Shown: positions 43,060 through 51,539 of the stretch, one piece after another
How the letters are laid out: each line of letters starts with the position of its first letter
Numbering within the stretch: the stretch's first letter is position 1
Assembly: GCA_017533785.1 (NCBI GenBank)
Contig: JAFWII010000020.1
Location: forward strand, 1-64,000
Direction: 5' to 3'
DNA length: 64,000 bases
Source of the DNA: Erysipelotrichaceae bacterium
GTDB taxonomy: Bacteria; Bacillota_I; Bacilli_A; Erysipelotrichales; Erysipelotrichaceae
Translations under genes and position numbers: made by a program
The notes under the pieces: generated by a model
Told to the model about the DNA's origin: nothing
The model's database searches: none
The model's input: only the letters and a program-made list of their open reading frames with translations

Positions 43060-43085
43060 GAGCCTTCCGCAGATATGCATTGCGA

Positions 43086-43108
43086 AGCAGACGGAACGTC
43101 TGCTTTTT
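43086..43108 (+). terminator. Terminator of the lipoprotein gene
   Basis: AGCAGACG (43086-43093), loop GAA, CGTCTGCT (43097-43104), then T's. Confidence 0.9.
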
Positions 43109-43253
43109 CTTTTCTGCCGGCTGCGATCCTGTTGCGAAACAGTGGACAAATAGCGCTTGAAGCACCTTTGTCAGGCTGATAAACTTATGTTGTATGCTGG
43201 TCATTTACATGACCGATTTTCGGCAGGCATAGCCTGTCAGGGAGGAACCATCT

Positions 43254-43817
43254 ATGGTATCAAAAGACATCTCTAAAGGCCTGACGCTGATCGCCTTTGG
43301 TTTTCTGTTCGTACTGCTCAACATCACTATCAACGACCTCAGCATCACCCCGAGTTTCATCGGCTGGCTGCTGTTTTATATCGCGATCCCGTATCTCGGA
43401 GAATACACCGAGGGCAAAGACTATCTGAAGTGGGCTGCCCTGATCCTGACGATCGTGACCGCTGTCCAGTGGGTCCTGGAGATCACGCATGCGGCAGCGA
43501 ACATCGAATCCATCAAAACGATCGTCGGTCTGGTCAATGCTGTCTTCATGTTTATCCTGCTCGGCGTCCTTGAGAATATCGCCAGAGACAACAAATGCGA
43601 GGCACTCGAAGGCAGACTGGGCGCCCTGAAGATCGTCAATATCGTCTCGTATCTCGGCACGCTGGCTTTCGGCATGCTGTACTCGGTCTCGCGGACTGAT
43701 CTTTTTGCGCTTCTCGCGTTCGCCTGCGGCGTCGTTGCGATCATTGCTGCGATCGTTACCTGCTTTACCCTGTTCAAACTGAAGAAGGAGATCGCCGAAG
43801 GCACAGCTGTTGCCTGA
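43254..43817 (+). CDS. Membrane protein of unknown function, 187 residues
   Basis: This protein has about five to six hydrophobic helices and short loops, with a charged C-terminal tail (LKKEIAEGTAVA). I do not recognise the family. GGGAGGAACC lies 8 bp before the ATG. It begins the run of genes leading into the partner-switching locus: the DUF218 gene follows after 18 bp and the STAS gene 38 bp later, so it may be co-transcribed with them. Confidence 0.7.
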   Translation: MVSKDISKGLTLIAFGFLFVLLNITINDLSITPSFIGWLLFYIAIPYLGEYTEGKDYLKWAALILTIVTAVQWVLEITHAAANIESIKTIVGLVNAVFMFILLGVLENIARDNKCEALEGRLGALKIVNIVSYLGTLAFGMLYSVSRTDLFALLAFACGVVAIIAAIVTCFTLFKLKKEIAEGTAVA

Positions 43818-43835
43818 TCTGACCGCTGAATCCCG

Positions 43836-45044
43836 ATGAAGATCCGTTTCGACACCCTGGACAAAAAACCGAAGGTCTGGAACATCGCCATCCTTTCCGC
43901 TGTGACGGCGGTTTTGCTGGCGTATCTGTCGGGACGGAACGATAAGATAGTGGCCGCTGTGGTGCCGGTCTATCTGCTGATCACGGTCGTCCTGCTGCTG
44001 CGGGCGCTGGTCCTGCAGATCCGCTACAATCCCTATTCCTACAACACGGTCTATTACACCGGCTTCGCGATCTACTGCACCCTGCTGTTTTTCGTGCATC
44101 TGTTCATCCTGTACCAGACGCTGAAGTACCCGCTGGAATATGACGGACGTCAGGTCGTGAATTATCTTTCCACGTCGGGAACGACCTATATGCTGCTGTC
44201 CTTCCCGTTCCTGTTCGTCTTCTCAGCCGCTCTGTGCGTTTCCAATATCGTACTGATCCGCAAGGAGGGTCTGCGCTTCACCAATCTTCTGGGCGTCATC
44301 CTTGCCTTTCTGCTCGTCGGCGGCGTCGTCCTGCTCTACAAGTATGACTTCTATGCCTCCGGCAGCCTGGAAGAGATCCGCCGGCACGCGCTGATCGTCA
44401 GCTTCTTCTCGACGGTCTATCTCTACTATGAATGCATGCTTCTGGGAACGATCTTTGCAGACGCTTTGACAGCACGCTATGAACCGGATCACGACCGTGA
44501 CTATATGATCGTTCTGGGCTGCGGACTGCGTAAGGACGGCACTCCGACCCCGCTCCTGAAGGGACGGATCGACCGGGCGATCGAATTTGACAGGAAACAG
44601 CAGGAACTGACCGGAAAGAAACTGACTTACGTTACTTCCGGCGGCCGGGGAGAGGATGAATTGATCTCTGAAGGCGCCGCGATGAAACGCTATCTGCTCG
44701 AGCAGGGGATCCCGGAAGAAAGGGTCATCAGCGAGGAGAATTCGAAAAACACCTTTGAAAACATGAAGTTCTCCAAGGAGAAGATCCTGGAGGACGATAC
44801 CGAAGGAAAGGGGAAGATCGCCTTTTCCACCACGAATTACCACGTTTTCCGCAGCGGACTGTTCGCCCGCCGCAACAAGATGCGCGCCCAGGGCGTGGGC
44901 GCGCCGACCAAGTGGTATTTCTGGCCGAATGCCGCTGTGCGCGAATTCGTCGGTCTGCTGACGGAACACCGTCTGAAACAGGCTCTGATCTTCGGCGGCA
45001 TGGTCGCGCTGTACATTATACTCACCCTGATCGTTTACCGTTAA
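43836..45044 (+). CDS. DUF218 (YdcF/SanA-like) membrane protein
   Basis: A 402-residue protein. The first 220 residues form about seven membrane helices. The C-terminal domain (about 225-370) is of the DUF218 type, with IVLGCGLRKDGTPTPLLKGR at its start and the family's EENSKNTFENM segment, facing the cytosol or the wall side depending on helix count. DUF218 proteins are tied to cell-envelope functions such as ElyC and SanA; the reaction is unknown. It directly precedes the STAS gene, and no clear terminator lies between. Confidence 0.82.
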   Translation: MKIRFDTLDKKPKVWNIAILSAVTAVLLAYLSGRNDKIVAAVVPVYLLITVVLLLRALVLQIRYNPYSYNTVYYTGFAIYCTLLFFVHLFILYQTLKYPLEYDGRQVVNYLSTSGTTYMLLSFPFLFVFSAALCVSNIVLIRKEGLRFTNLLGVILAFLLVGGVVLLYKYDFYASGSLEEIRRHALIVSFFSTVYLYYECMLLGTIFADALTARYEPDHDRDYMIVLGCGLRKDGTPTPLLKGRIDRAIEFDRKQQELTGKKLTYVTSGGRGEDELISEGAAMKRYLLEQGIPEERVISEENSKNTFENMKFSKEKILEDDTEGKGKIAFSTTNYHVFRSGLFARRNKMRAQGVGAPTKWYFWPNAAVREFVGLLTEHRLKQALIFGGMVALYIILTLIVYR

Positions 45045-45082
45045 GGGCGGGGTCTCAATAAACAACCAGAAGGAGTCGAATT

Positions 45083-45385
45083 ATGCTTAACATCACCAAC
45101 AAGACAGAGAACGGAACAGCTGTCTGCTGCCTGGAAGGCCGTCTGGATACGACGACCGCTCCGGATCTCGACAAGGAACTGAAGGCTCTGCCGGAAGACG
45201 TCAAGGATCTGACACTGGATTTCAAGGATCTTGAGTACATCTCTTCCGCGGGACTGCGCGTTCTGCTGGCGACCCAGAAGATGATGACCGAAAGAGAAGG
45301 CACGATGAAGGTCTGCAACGTCAACGAGATGGTCAACGAGATCTTCGAAGTCACAGGATTCACCGATATCCTGATGATCGCGTAA
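45083..45385 (+). CDS. STAS-domain anti-anti-sigma-type protein 1
   Basis: A 100-residue single STAS domain (SpoIIAA/RsbV-like). The phosphorylatable serine pair lies at 54-55 in YISSAGLRVL. Such proteins bind a partner when unphosphorylated and release it when phosphorylated by an RsbW-type kinase. An AGAAGGAG site precedes the ATG. A close relative lies at 47751 with the same SSAGLR position, so the locus has at least two switch proteins that may share the kinase/phosphatase at 48056. Confidence 0.9.
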   Translation: MLNITNKTENGTAVCCLEGRLDTTTAPDLDKELKALPEDVKDLTLDFKDLEYISSAGLRVLLATQKMMTEREGTMKVCNVNEMVNEIFEVTGFTDILMIA

Positions 45386-45392
45386 GCAGCGG

Positions 45393-46004
45393 GTGGACGA
45401 TTTGAAAACAGAACAGATCAAAGTTACGAGCGCCGGCGCCGGTATGGAGGAAGCGCTGCAGCTGACTGAGAAGTTCGGTCTCGAAAGCGGACTGGAAAGA
45501 AAAGAGAATCTGCGTCTCCGTCTGCTGGCGGAAGAACTCTTCGGCATGATGCGCAGCATCGTCGGCGAAGTGGAAGCTTTATACTGGATCGAAGGCGAAG
45601 ACCAGAAATTCGACGTCCACATGGAAGGCGAAGTCGTCCTGAACCAGGATGTCCGCAAGAAAATGATCGAAGTCTCGACCAGACATGAGAACGCTGCCGC
45701 ACAGGGTTTTATGGGCAAGCTCCGCGATATGATCGGCACAGCGATGCTGCCGGAAGGCGAAGGTCCGTCCATGCTGTCGCTGGGTCTGATGACCATGGGC
45801 AGCCCGAGCGGCTATATGGCCAACTCCGGTTCCTACAGCTGGTCACTGAACAAGTACCGTGAGGAACTGCAGGCAGCCGAGGATAAAGAAGCCAGGGAAG
45901 CTGCGGATGAACTCGAAAAATCGATCGTCGCAAGCCTGGCGGACGAAGTCGCTGTCCGTATCGAAGGCTCACAGGTCGAGATCGTCGTCACGATCGCTTT
46001 CTGA
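45393..46004 (+). CDS. Possible degenerate RsbW-like regulator
   Basis: A 203-residue protein of uncertain family, beginning 8 bp after the STAS stop. The segment RLRLLAEELFGMM (about 37-49) resembles the helix that carries the N-box of RsbW/HATPase proteins, and the C-terminal EIVVTIAF resembles a closing strand, but the ATP-binding DxGxG motif is not seen. It may bind STAS proteins without kinase activity. The start is GTG 45393 or, better spaced from a GGTGGA, TTG 45402. Low certainty on function. Confidence 0.5.
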   Translation: MDDLKTEQIKVTSAGAGMEEALQLTEKFGLESGLERKENLRLRLLAEELFGMMRSIVGEVEALYWIEGEDQKFDVHMEGEVVLNQDVRKKMIEVSTRHENAAAQGFMGKLRDMIGTAMLPEGEGPSMLSLGLMTMGSPSGYMANSGSYSWSLNKYREELQAAEDKEAREAADELEKSIVASLADEVAVRIEGSQVEIVVTIAF

Positions 46005-46034
46005 GCTTTTAAGTTTCAGTTATCGGAGAAAACA

Positions 46035-46508
46035 ATGAAAGAAGTCCTGCTGAATGAGGAACTGGCGCTGACGTATCCGGAAGGATTCGCTGTGCCGGGT
46101 GAAGAGGAGATGCAGAAACTGCAGTTCCTTAACAAAGGTCCGGGCGAAGTCCTGTTCGATCCGGAACGGCATATGTATGCAACTGCCGCTTATCAGACGA
46201 TCGGCGGTTTTCAGGCGATGCTGCTGAACATTCAGGATATCGGCGTAAACGATGCGAAAGCCGTCGCCAAAGCGATGGAACCGTACGACTGCCGTATGGG
46301 CGAAGTCACAACGAAGGAAGTTGCGGGTGAAAAAGCCGTTTCCTATTCCTACCACTACACCGCACAGGGGAAAGAGATGTTCGGCGAAAGCACCGAGATC
46401 AAAAAGGGCAAGAACATCTATTATCTGCACTTCTACGGCCGCGCGGAGGAAGAAGACAGCTGCCGCGCAGTGACCGCCTCTGTTCTCGGATCGGCTGTCT
46501 TCAAGTGA
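46035..46508 (+). CDS. Hypothetical protein, 157 residues
   Basis: I do not recognise this protein. It is soluble and mixed alpha/beta, with an HYTAQGKEMFGESTEI segment alternating as a beta hairpin and a C-terminal helix rich in Ala and Val. The length and layout recall DcrB/PsbP-like folds, which is only a shape impression. It sits between the RsbW-like candidate and MscS in one operon, spaced by 30 and 10 bp, with a GGAG site before the start. Confidence 0.65.
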   Translation: MKEVLLNEELALTYPEGFAVPGEEEMQKLQFLNKGPGEVLFDPERHMYATAAYQTIGGFQAMLLNIQDIGVNDAKAVAKAMEPYDCRMGEVTTKEVAGEKAVSYSYHYTAQGKEMFGESTEIKKGKNIYYLHFYGRAEEEDSCRAVTASVLGSAVFK

Positions 46509-46518
46509 GGTTTATAGT

Positions 46519-47349
46519 ATGGATGGCAAACCGTTGCCGGAAAGCATATTGGATTTTATAACCAGCAGAGGTTTCTACGGAAGCCTGATCGTGATCGTGA
46601 TCACGGCGCTGATCCTGCGCGTGATCAAACAGTATCTGATCAAAAAAGTCGCATATTCCGGGAAAGACGATCAGCATAAAAACACCTTTTTCGGTGTGGT
46701 CTTTTCAGTTCTGCAGTATGCGGTGATCCTGACGGCGACCGTTCTGGTCCTGCATTTCAACGGCATCAACGTCGTCAGCATCCTGGCCGGTCTCGGCATC
46801 GCAGCCACGATCGTCGGTCTTGCCCTGCAGGATACCCTGAAGGACATCATTTCCGGCATCAACATCTACAGCAACAATTTCTATAAAGTCGGCGATATGG
46901 TCAGCTATAACGGAGAGTCCTGCGACGTCACCTATTTCTCGGCGCGGGTCACCAAGTTCCGTTCGATCACGACCAATTCGACCTATACGGTCTGCAACTC
47001 CTCGATCAAGTCGATCGAGAAGATCAAGGACCAGAAGGTCATGACGTTCGTCCTGCCCTGGTCTTACGAAAAGGAAAAGGTCGACGAAGTCATGCACGCG
47101 ATCATGGACCGGGCAAACGAATGCATCATCGATCTGCGCAAGATCACCTATCCCGGCATCGTCAATCACGGGCGTGAGGGCATCACCTATTCCGTGATCT
47201 ACAACTGCCCGGCGCATAAGGCGTTCACCGTCAAGTGCCAGCTTGAGACCCTGGTCTACGAGGAATTCCGGAAGGCCGGTCTCCAGCCGTACTCCAACCT
47301 TACGCACCTCGATGGCAAGATCTTATGGAACACGACTTCCGATACGTAA
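46519..47349 (+). CDS. Small-conductance mechanosensitive channel (MscS family)
   Basis: A 276-residue MscS-type channel with three N-terminal membrane helices. The pore-lining helix and following loop read GLGIAATIVGLALQDTLKD (about 93-111), the family hallmark, and the beta domain begins NNFYKVGDMVSYNGESC. It opens under membrane tension to release solutes. It lies within the STAS/phosphatase operon and overlaps the next gene by 25 bp. This suggests coupling of osmotic or envelope stress to the partner switch (inference). Confidence 0.93.
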   Translation: MDGKPLPESILDFITSRGFYGSLIVIVITALILRVIKQYLIKKVAYSGKDDQHKNTFFGVVFSVLQYAVILTATVLVLHFNGINVVSILAGLGIAATIVGLALQDTLKDIISGINIYSNNFYKVGDMVSYNGESCDVTYFSARVTKFRSITTNSTYTVCNSSIKSIEKIKDQKVMTFVLPWSYEKEKVDEVMHAIMDRANECIIDLRKITYPGIVNHGREGITYSVIYNCPAHKAFTVKCQLETLVYEEFRKAGLQPYSNLTHLDGKILWNTTSDT

Positions 47350-47738
47350 GATTCCAGGGGAGAGAGCTGGCGGAGAATACCCTTTTTCCCAAGGGCATCT
47401 TCAGCATCTGCCACCAGCTCGCCAACGAGAAGATGGACGAGGAAGACGCAGCGCTGTTCTTCGAGATCGACAAATGGTTCTCCGAAGAGCTGCCCTGGCC
47501 GGGTCCCTGCAAACGGCAGGAGCGGGTCGTCTGTTTCTTCAAGACGGAAAACACCGAAGAAATGATCAAAATGGTGCGGCCGATGATGTGGCTGCTCGAA
47601 AAATACAACCATCCCTATTACGTCGTATTCACCAACACCCCCGGCGAGATCGTCTACGAGGACCGCTGGCAGGTGTGCTGCAAAGTAGAGGATCCGGAGA
47701 TCGTGGCGGTCCAGCCGTCCTGGTCACCGAAGGATTAA
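47325..47738 (+). CDS. Hypothetical protein, 137 residues
   Basis: This protein is not recognised. It is soluble, with conserved-looking aromatic and cysteine residues (CHQLANEKM, WPGPCKRQERVVCFF) and a hydrophobic strand YYVVFTNTPGEIVYED. It starts inside the mscS gene in another frame (25-bp overlap) and ends 12 bp before STAS 2. The long overlap makes the start somewhat doubtful, but codon pattern and position support a real gene. Confidence 0.65.
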   Translation: MEHDFRYVRFQGRELAENTLFPKGIFSICHQLANEKMDEEDAALFFEIDKWFSEELPWPGPCKRQERVVCFFKTENTEEMIKMVRPMMWLLEKYNHPYYVVFTNTPGEIVYEDRWQVCCKVEDPEIVAVQPSWSPKD

Positions 47739-47750
47739 GGAGGATCTGCA

Positions 47751-48050
47751 ATGTTAAAGATCGAAAAACAGCTTACAGAAAAGGATCTGTGCATTCTGCT
47801 GCAGGGGAGACTGGACTCCCAGACCTCACCGCAGCTGGAAAAGGAGATCCTTGACTCGATCCCGGGCGTTGAAAAGCTGACGCTCGACATGAAAGAACTG
47901 GAGTATATTTCCTCCGCCGGACTGCGGGTCCTACTGGTCGCGATGAAAGCGATGAAGAATCAGGGAGAGATGAAACTCGTCTCCGTCGGTGAAACGGTGC
48001 GCGATATCCTCGAAGTGACCGGATTTGCCGATATCCTGACGATCGAGTAA
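47751..48050 (+). CDS. STAS-domain anti-anti-sigma-type protein 2
   Basis: A 99-residue STAS domain with the serine pair at 54-55 (YISSAGLRVLL), strongly similar to STAS 1 over the central region and the C-terminal EVTGFADILTIE. An AAGGAGG site supports the start. It ends 5 bp before the SpoIIE-type receptor, so it is the likeliest direct substrate of that protein's phosphatase and kinase domains. Confidence 0.92.
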   Translation: MLKIEKQLTEKDLCILLQGRLDSQTSPQLEKEILDSIPGVEKLTLDMKELEYISSAGLRVLLVAMKAMKNQGEMKLVSVGETVRDILEVTGFADILTIE

Positions 48051-48055
48051 CGTTT

Positions 48056-50242
48056 ATGGCCAAGGGAAGGAAGCGGTTCAGTCTGCTTTTGCAGATCATG
48101 ATCATATTCTTTATCGTCGCCCTGACTGCCGGGGTGGCGACTTATGCGTTTCAGAACCGCCGTTCAGATGAACTCGTGCGGGAACAGGTCGAAGCGCATG
48201 CGGAAAGCGTTGCCGCGGAAGTCACGACTGCGGTGACTGAGTATCCGGCGCACGAATGGCTGCTGCGCTACTGGTGTTCGCATTTTGCGGAGCTGTCGAT
48301 CGAATACGACGCCGTCTATGAAGCAAGCACCAAGACCGCGCAGAAAGCCGCGATCTTCAGTCAGCGCCATCCGGATCTGCCGCTGCGCTATATGACGGAA
48401 GAACAGCTGGAGGCGCTGCCGCCGGAAGATCAGAAGCTCTATGCGGAGATCGCCTATTCCTGGTTGATCACCCGGATGGATCAGATCAAAAAATCCTATG
48501 ATGTCGACTATCTCTTCTGTGTGCTGACAGAAGAACCGTATTACAGACAGTTCTTCCTCTTCAGCGCCGGTGAACCGGGATGCATCCGGGGCACCAAATA
48601 CGAAGAGGTCTATACTCTCGGCACAACTGTCAACGTCAGCCCGGAACAGGCGGAAGCGATGCGTGCCGCTGAAGAGAATTCCAATCATCTGGTATCAGCC
48701 GGAAACTACATGGATTACTATACCCACCTGATGTCCTTTGACGGACACGTGATCCTGACCGGTCTGACCTTCAATATCGCCGGGCTCAACAGGAATATCC
48801 TTTCCGCGACCTGGAAAAGCGTCGGTTTCAGCATCGGTCTTCTGGCTGCTGTCGCCATGATCTTCCTGCTTGCGACCTGGACACAGGTCCTGCGTCCGTT
48901 GAAAGAAGTGCAGGAATCGATCCGCCAGTACAAGATCAGCAAGAACAGCACCGAGATCGCGGAGCGGCTCGATAAGGTCAACGCCGACAACGAGATCGGC
49001 GATCTGGCGGAAGACGTGGTCGACCTGACAGATGATATCAACGACTATCTCAACGAGATCCGCACGATCACTTCTGAGAAGGAAAGGATCGGTGTCGAAC
49101 TCGATCTTGCCAATAAGATCCAGCAGTCTATGCTGCCGTCATCCTTCCCGGCATTCCCGGGCAGAACGGAATTCGAGCTCTATGCCTCGATGGATCCGGC
49201 CAAGGAAGTCGGAGGCGACTTCTATGATTTCTACCTTATCGATGATGACCATCTGTGTCTCGTGATCTCCGATGTATCCGGCAAGGGCATTCCGGCATCC
49301 CTCTTCATGATGGTCTCCAAGATCATCCTGCAAAGCTGCGCGATGCTGGGAAGCAGCGCGGAAGAGATCCTGCAGAAGACCAACGAAGCGATCTGCAGCA
49401 AGAACGCGGAAATGATGTTCGTCAGTGTCTGGATCGGTATCGTCGAGCTGTCGACCGGAAAAATGACCGCTGCCAACGCAGGCCACGAATATCCTTGCCT
49501 GCGCCGCAAAGACGGTCAGTACGAGATGCTGAAGGACCGTCACGGACTGGTCATCGGCGCTATGAACGACAGCACCTACCACAGCTACGAGATCCAGCTG
49601 GAACCCGGTGATTCGCTCTTCGTCTACACCGACGGTGTTCCGGAAGCGACCGATAAGGATAACCAGCTGTTCGGAAACGACCGCCTCCTGCAGGCTTTGA
49701 ACAACGACCCGCAGGCGGATACACGAACGCTAATTGACAACATGACAGAGGCTGTCAGCGCCTTCGTCGGCGATGCCGATCAGTTCGACGACATCACGAT
49801 GCTGGCATTCAGATATAACGGAGCTGTAACAGATATGAAAGAAATGACAGCGGAAGCGAAGATCGAAAATGTCGGACCAGTGACCGAGTTCATCGACAGA
49901 CATCTAGACGCGATGGACTGCCCGTTCAAGGCAAAGACCCAGATCGATATCGCGATCGACGAGATCTTCAGCAACATCGCAAAATACGCCTATCCCGACG
50001 GGACCGGAAATGCCACTGTGCGTTTTGAGACGCAGCAGGAGCCCCGGGCAGCCGTCATCACGTTCATCGACGAGGGCAAGCCCTACGATCCGCTGAGCGC
50101 CGAGGAGCCGGACGTTACGTTGTCGGCGGAAGAGCGCGGGGTCGGCGGTCTCGGCATCTTCCTCGTCCGCAAGACGATGGACGATGTCAGCTATAAATAC
50201 GAGGACGGAAAGAACATTCTTTCCATCAGGAAGGAATTCTGA
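48056..50242 (+). CDS. Membrane receptor with SpoIIE-type phosphatase and RsbW-like kinase domains
   Basis: A 728-residue protein. One N-terminal helix (about 10-28), an extracytoplasmic sensor region to about 255, a second helix (about 258-281) and a HAMP-like linker lead to a SpoIIE/RsbU PP2C domain. Its metal motifs are KEVGGDFYDF, VSGKGIPASLFM, YTDGVPEA and DDITML. The last 130 residues form a Bergerat ATPase with DEIFSNIAKYAY (N-box), DEGKPYDP and GGLGIFL. One protein can therefore both phosphorylate and dephosphorylate STAS partners in response to an outside signal. Confidence 0.92.
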   Translation: MAKGRKRFSLLLQIMIIFFIVALTAGVATYAFQNRRSDELVREQVEAHAESVAAEVTTAVTEYPAHEWLLRYWCSHFAELSIEYDAVYEASTKTAQKAAIFSQRHPDLPLRYMTEEQLEALPPEDQKLYAEIAYSWLITRMDQIKKSYDVDYLFCVLTEEPYYRQFFLFSAGEPGCIRGTKYEEVYTLGTTVNVSPEQAEAMRAAEENSNHLVSAGNYMDYYTHLMSFDGHVILTGLTFNIAGLNRNILSATWKSVGFSIGLLAAVAMIFLLATWTQVLRPLKEVQESIRQYKISKNSTEIAERLDKVNADNEIGDLAEDVVDLTDDINDYLNEIRTITSEKERIGVELDLANKIQQSMLPSSFPAFPGRTEFELYASMDPAKEVGGDFYDFYLIDDDHLCLVISDVSGKGIPASLFMMVSKIILQSCAMLGSSAEEILQKTNEAICSKNAEMMFVSVWIGIVELSTGKMTAANAGHEYPCLRRKDGQYEMLKDRHGLVIGAMNDSTYHSYEIQLEPGDSLFVYTDGVPEATDKDNQLFGNDRLLQALNNDPQADTRTLIDNMTEAVSAFVGDADQFDDITMLAFRYNGAVTDMKEMTAEAKIENVGPVTEFIDRHLDAMDCPFKAKTQIDIAIDEIFSNIAKYAYPDGTGNATVRFETQQEPRAAVITFIDEGKPYDPLSAEEPDVTLSAEERGVGGLGIFLVRKTMDDVSYKYEDGKNILSIRKEF

Positions 50243-50270
50243 ACAGGAAAGACTTTGAAGAGGTAAAAAC

Positions 50271-51452
50271 ATGAAACTGATCAAAAGCGAACTGAATAAT
50301 GAGATCCTGACGGTCGGTCTGCAGGGCCATATCGATTCGAACAACGCTGCCGATGTCGAAGCGGAGATCACCGAAGCACGCGGCAGCGGAGACATCAAGA
50401 ATGTCGTCATCGATATGCAGGATCTGCAGTATATCTCCAGTGCCGGTCTTCGTATCCTGCTCCGTCTGAAAAAGATCTACCCGGAGCTGAGAGTGGTCAA
50501 CGTCAATTCTGAAGTCTATGAGATCCTGAACATCACCGGTTTCAGCGAGATGATGAACGTCCAGAAAGCCTACCGCGAACTGACGGTCGAAGGCTGTGAA
50601 GTCATCGGTCAGGGCGCCAACGGCAAGGTCTACCGCATCGATCCCGATACGATCGTCAAGGTCTACTACAAACCGGATGCGCTGCCGGATATCGAACGTG
50701 AGCGCGAACTTGCCCGCACGGCGCTGATCCTGGGGATCCCGACCGCGATCCCGTACGATATCGTCAAGGTAGGGGAGGGCTACGGCTCCATCTTCGAACT
50801 GCTGAACGCGAAATCCTTCGCCAAGCTGATTCAGGACGATCCCGGAAAAACCGATGAGGTCATCACGATGTCAGTCGACCTGCTGAAAAAGATCCACGGC
50901 ACGCTGGTCAATCCGGATAAGATGCCGGATATGAAAAAAGTCGCCCAGAACTGGGCCGCCTTCCTGAAAGACTACCTGCCGGAGGAGAACTTCAACAAGC
51001 TCGTCTCGCTGGTCGACGGTGTTCCGGAAGACCTGCATATGCTGCACGGCGACTACCACCTCAAAAACATCATGCTGCAGGATAACGAAGTTCTGCTGAT
51101 CGATATGGATACGCTCTGCACCGGCCACCCGGTCTTCGAATTCGCCTCGATCTTCAACGCCTACCAGGGATACAGCGAGCTCGATCACGACAATATGCTG
51201 CAGTTCCTGGGAATACCGTACGAGACCGGTTCCCATATCTGGGAAAAGACGCTGGAGCTGTACTTCGACGGCCGCAGCAAGGAAGAGATCGAAGCGATCG
51301 CCGACAAGGCGAAGATCATCGGCTATACCCGCAACATGCGCCGTCTGATCCGCCGCGACGCGCTTGAGAACGAGAAGGGCAGAGCCGAGGTCGAGAACTG
51401 CAAAAAGCATATCCTCGAACTCACCGAAAAGCTCGATACTCTGACTTTCTGA
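50271..51452 (+). CDS. STAS domain fused to an APH-type kinase
   Basis: A 393-residue fusion. Residues 1-100 are a STAS domain with serines at 56-57 (YISSAGLRIL). Residues 112-393 are an aminoglycoside-phosphotransferase/choline-kinase-like domain: glycine loop GQGANGKVYR, VKVYY lysine strand, catalytic HGDYHLKNIM and metal-binding LLIDMD. The kinase type resembles the TIGR02172 group, substrate unknown. Being last in the partner-switching operon, its STAS part may tie kinase activity to the phosphorylation state set by the receptor at 48056 (inference). Confidence 0.88.
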   Translation: MKLIKSELNNEILTVGLQGHIDSNNAADVEAEITEARGSGDIKNVVIDMQDLQYISSAGLRILLRLKKIYPELRVVNVNSEVYEILNITGFSEMMNVQKAYRELTVEGCEVIGQGANGKVYRIDPDTIVKVYYKPDALPDIERERELARTALILGIPTAIPYDIVKVGEGYGSIFELLNAKSFAKLIQDDPGKTDEVITMSVDLLKKIHGTLVNPDKMPDMKKVAQNWAAFLKDYLPEENFNKLVSLVDGVPEDLHMLHGDYHLKNIMLQDNEVLLIDMDTLCTGHPVFEFASIFNAYQGYSELDHDNMLQFLGIPYETGSHIWEKTLELYFDGRSKEEIEAIADKAKIIGYTRNMRRLIRRDALENEKGRAEVENCKKHILELTEKLDTLTF

Positions 51453-51491
51453 TGATCTGACTGCTTTCGGCAGTTAAATAATGAACAACTG

Positions 51492-51520
51492 TTTACTATA
51501 ATACGAACCTCCGTTATAAT
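51492..51520 (+). promoter_or_regulatory. Promoter of the TetR-exporter operon
   Basis: TTTACT (51492-51497), 17-bp spacer and TATAAT (51515-51520). Confidence 0.8.
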
Positions 51521-51534
51521 AATGAACGGAGGTT
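51506..51534. promoter_or_regulatory. 10-bp inverted repeat over the -10 box and ribosome binding site
   Basis: AACCTCCGTT (51506-51515) and AACGGAGGTT (51525-51534) pair perfectly across 9 nt. The right arm contains the GGAGG of the TetR gene. As DNA it is a likely TetR operator. As RNA it would hide the ribosome binding site only if transcription starts upstream of 51506. Confidence 0.7.
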
Positions 51535-51539
51535 TATTT

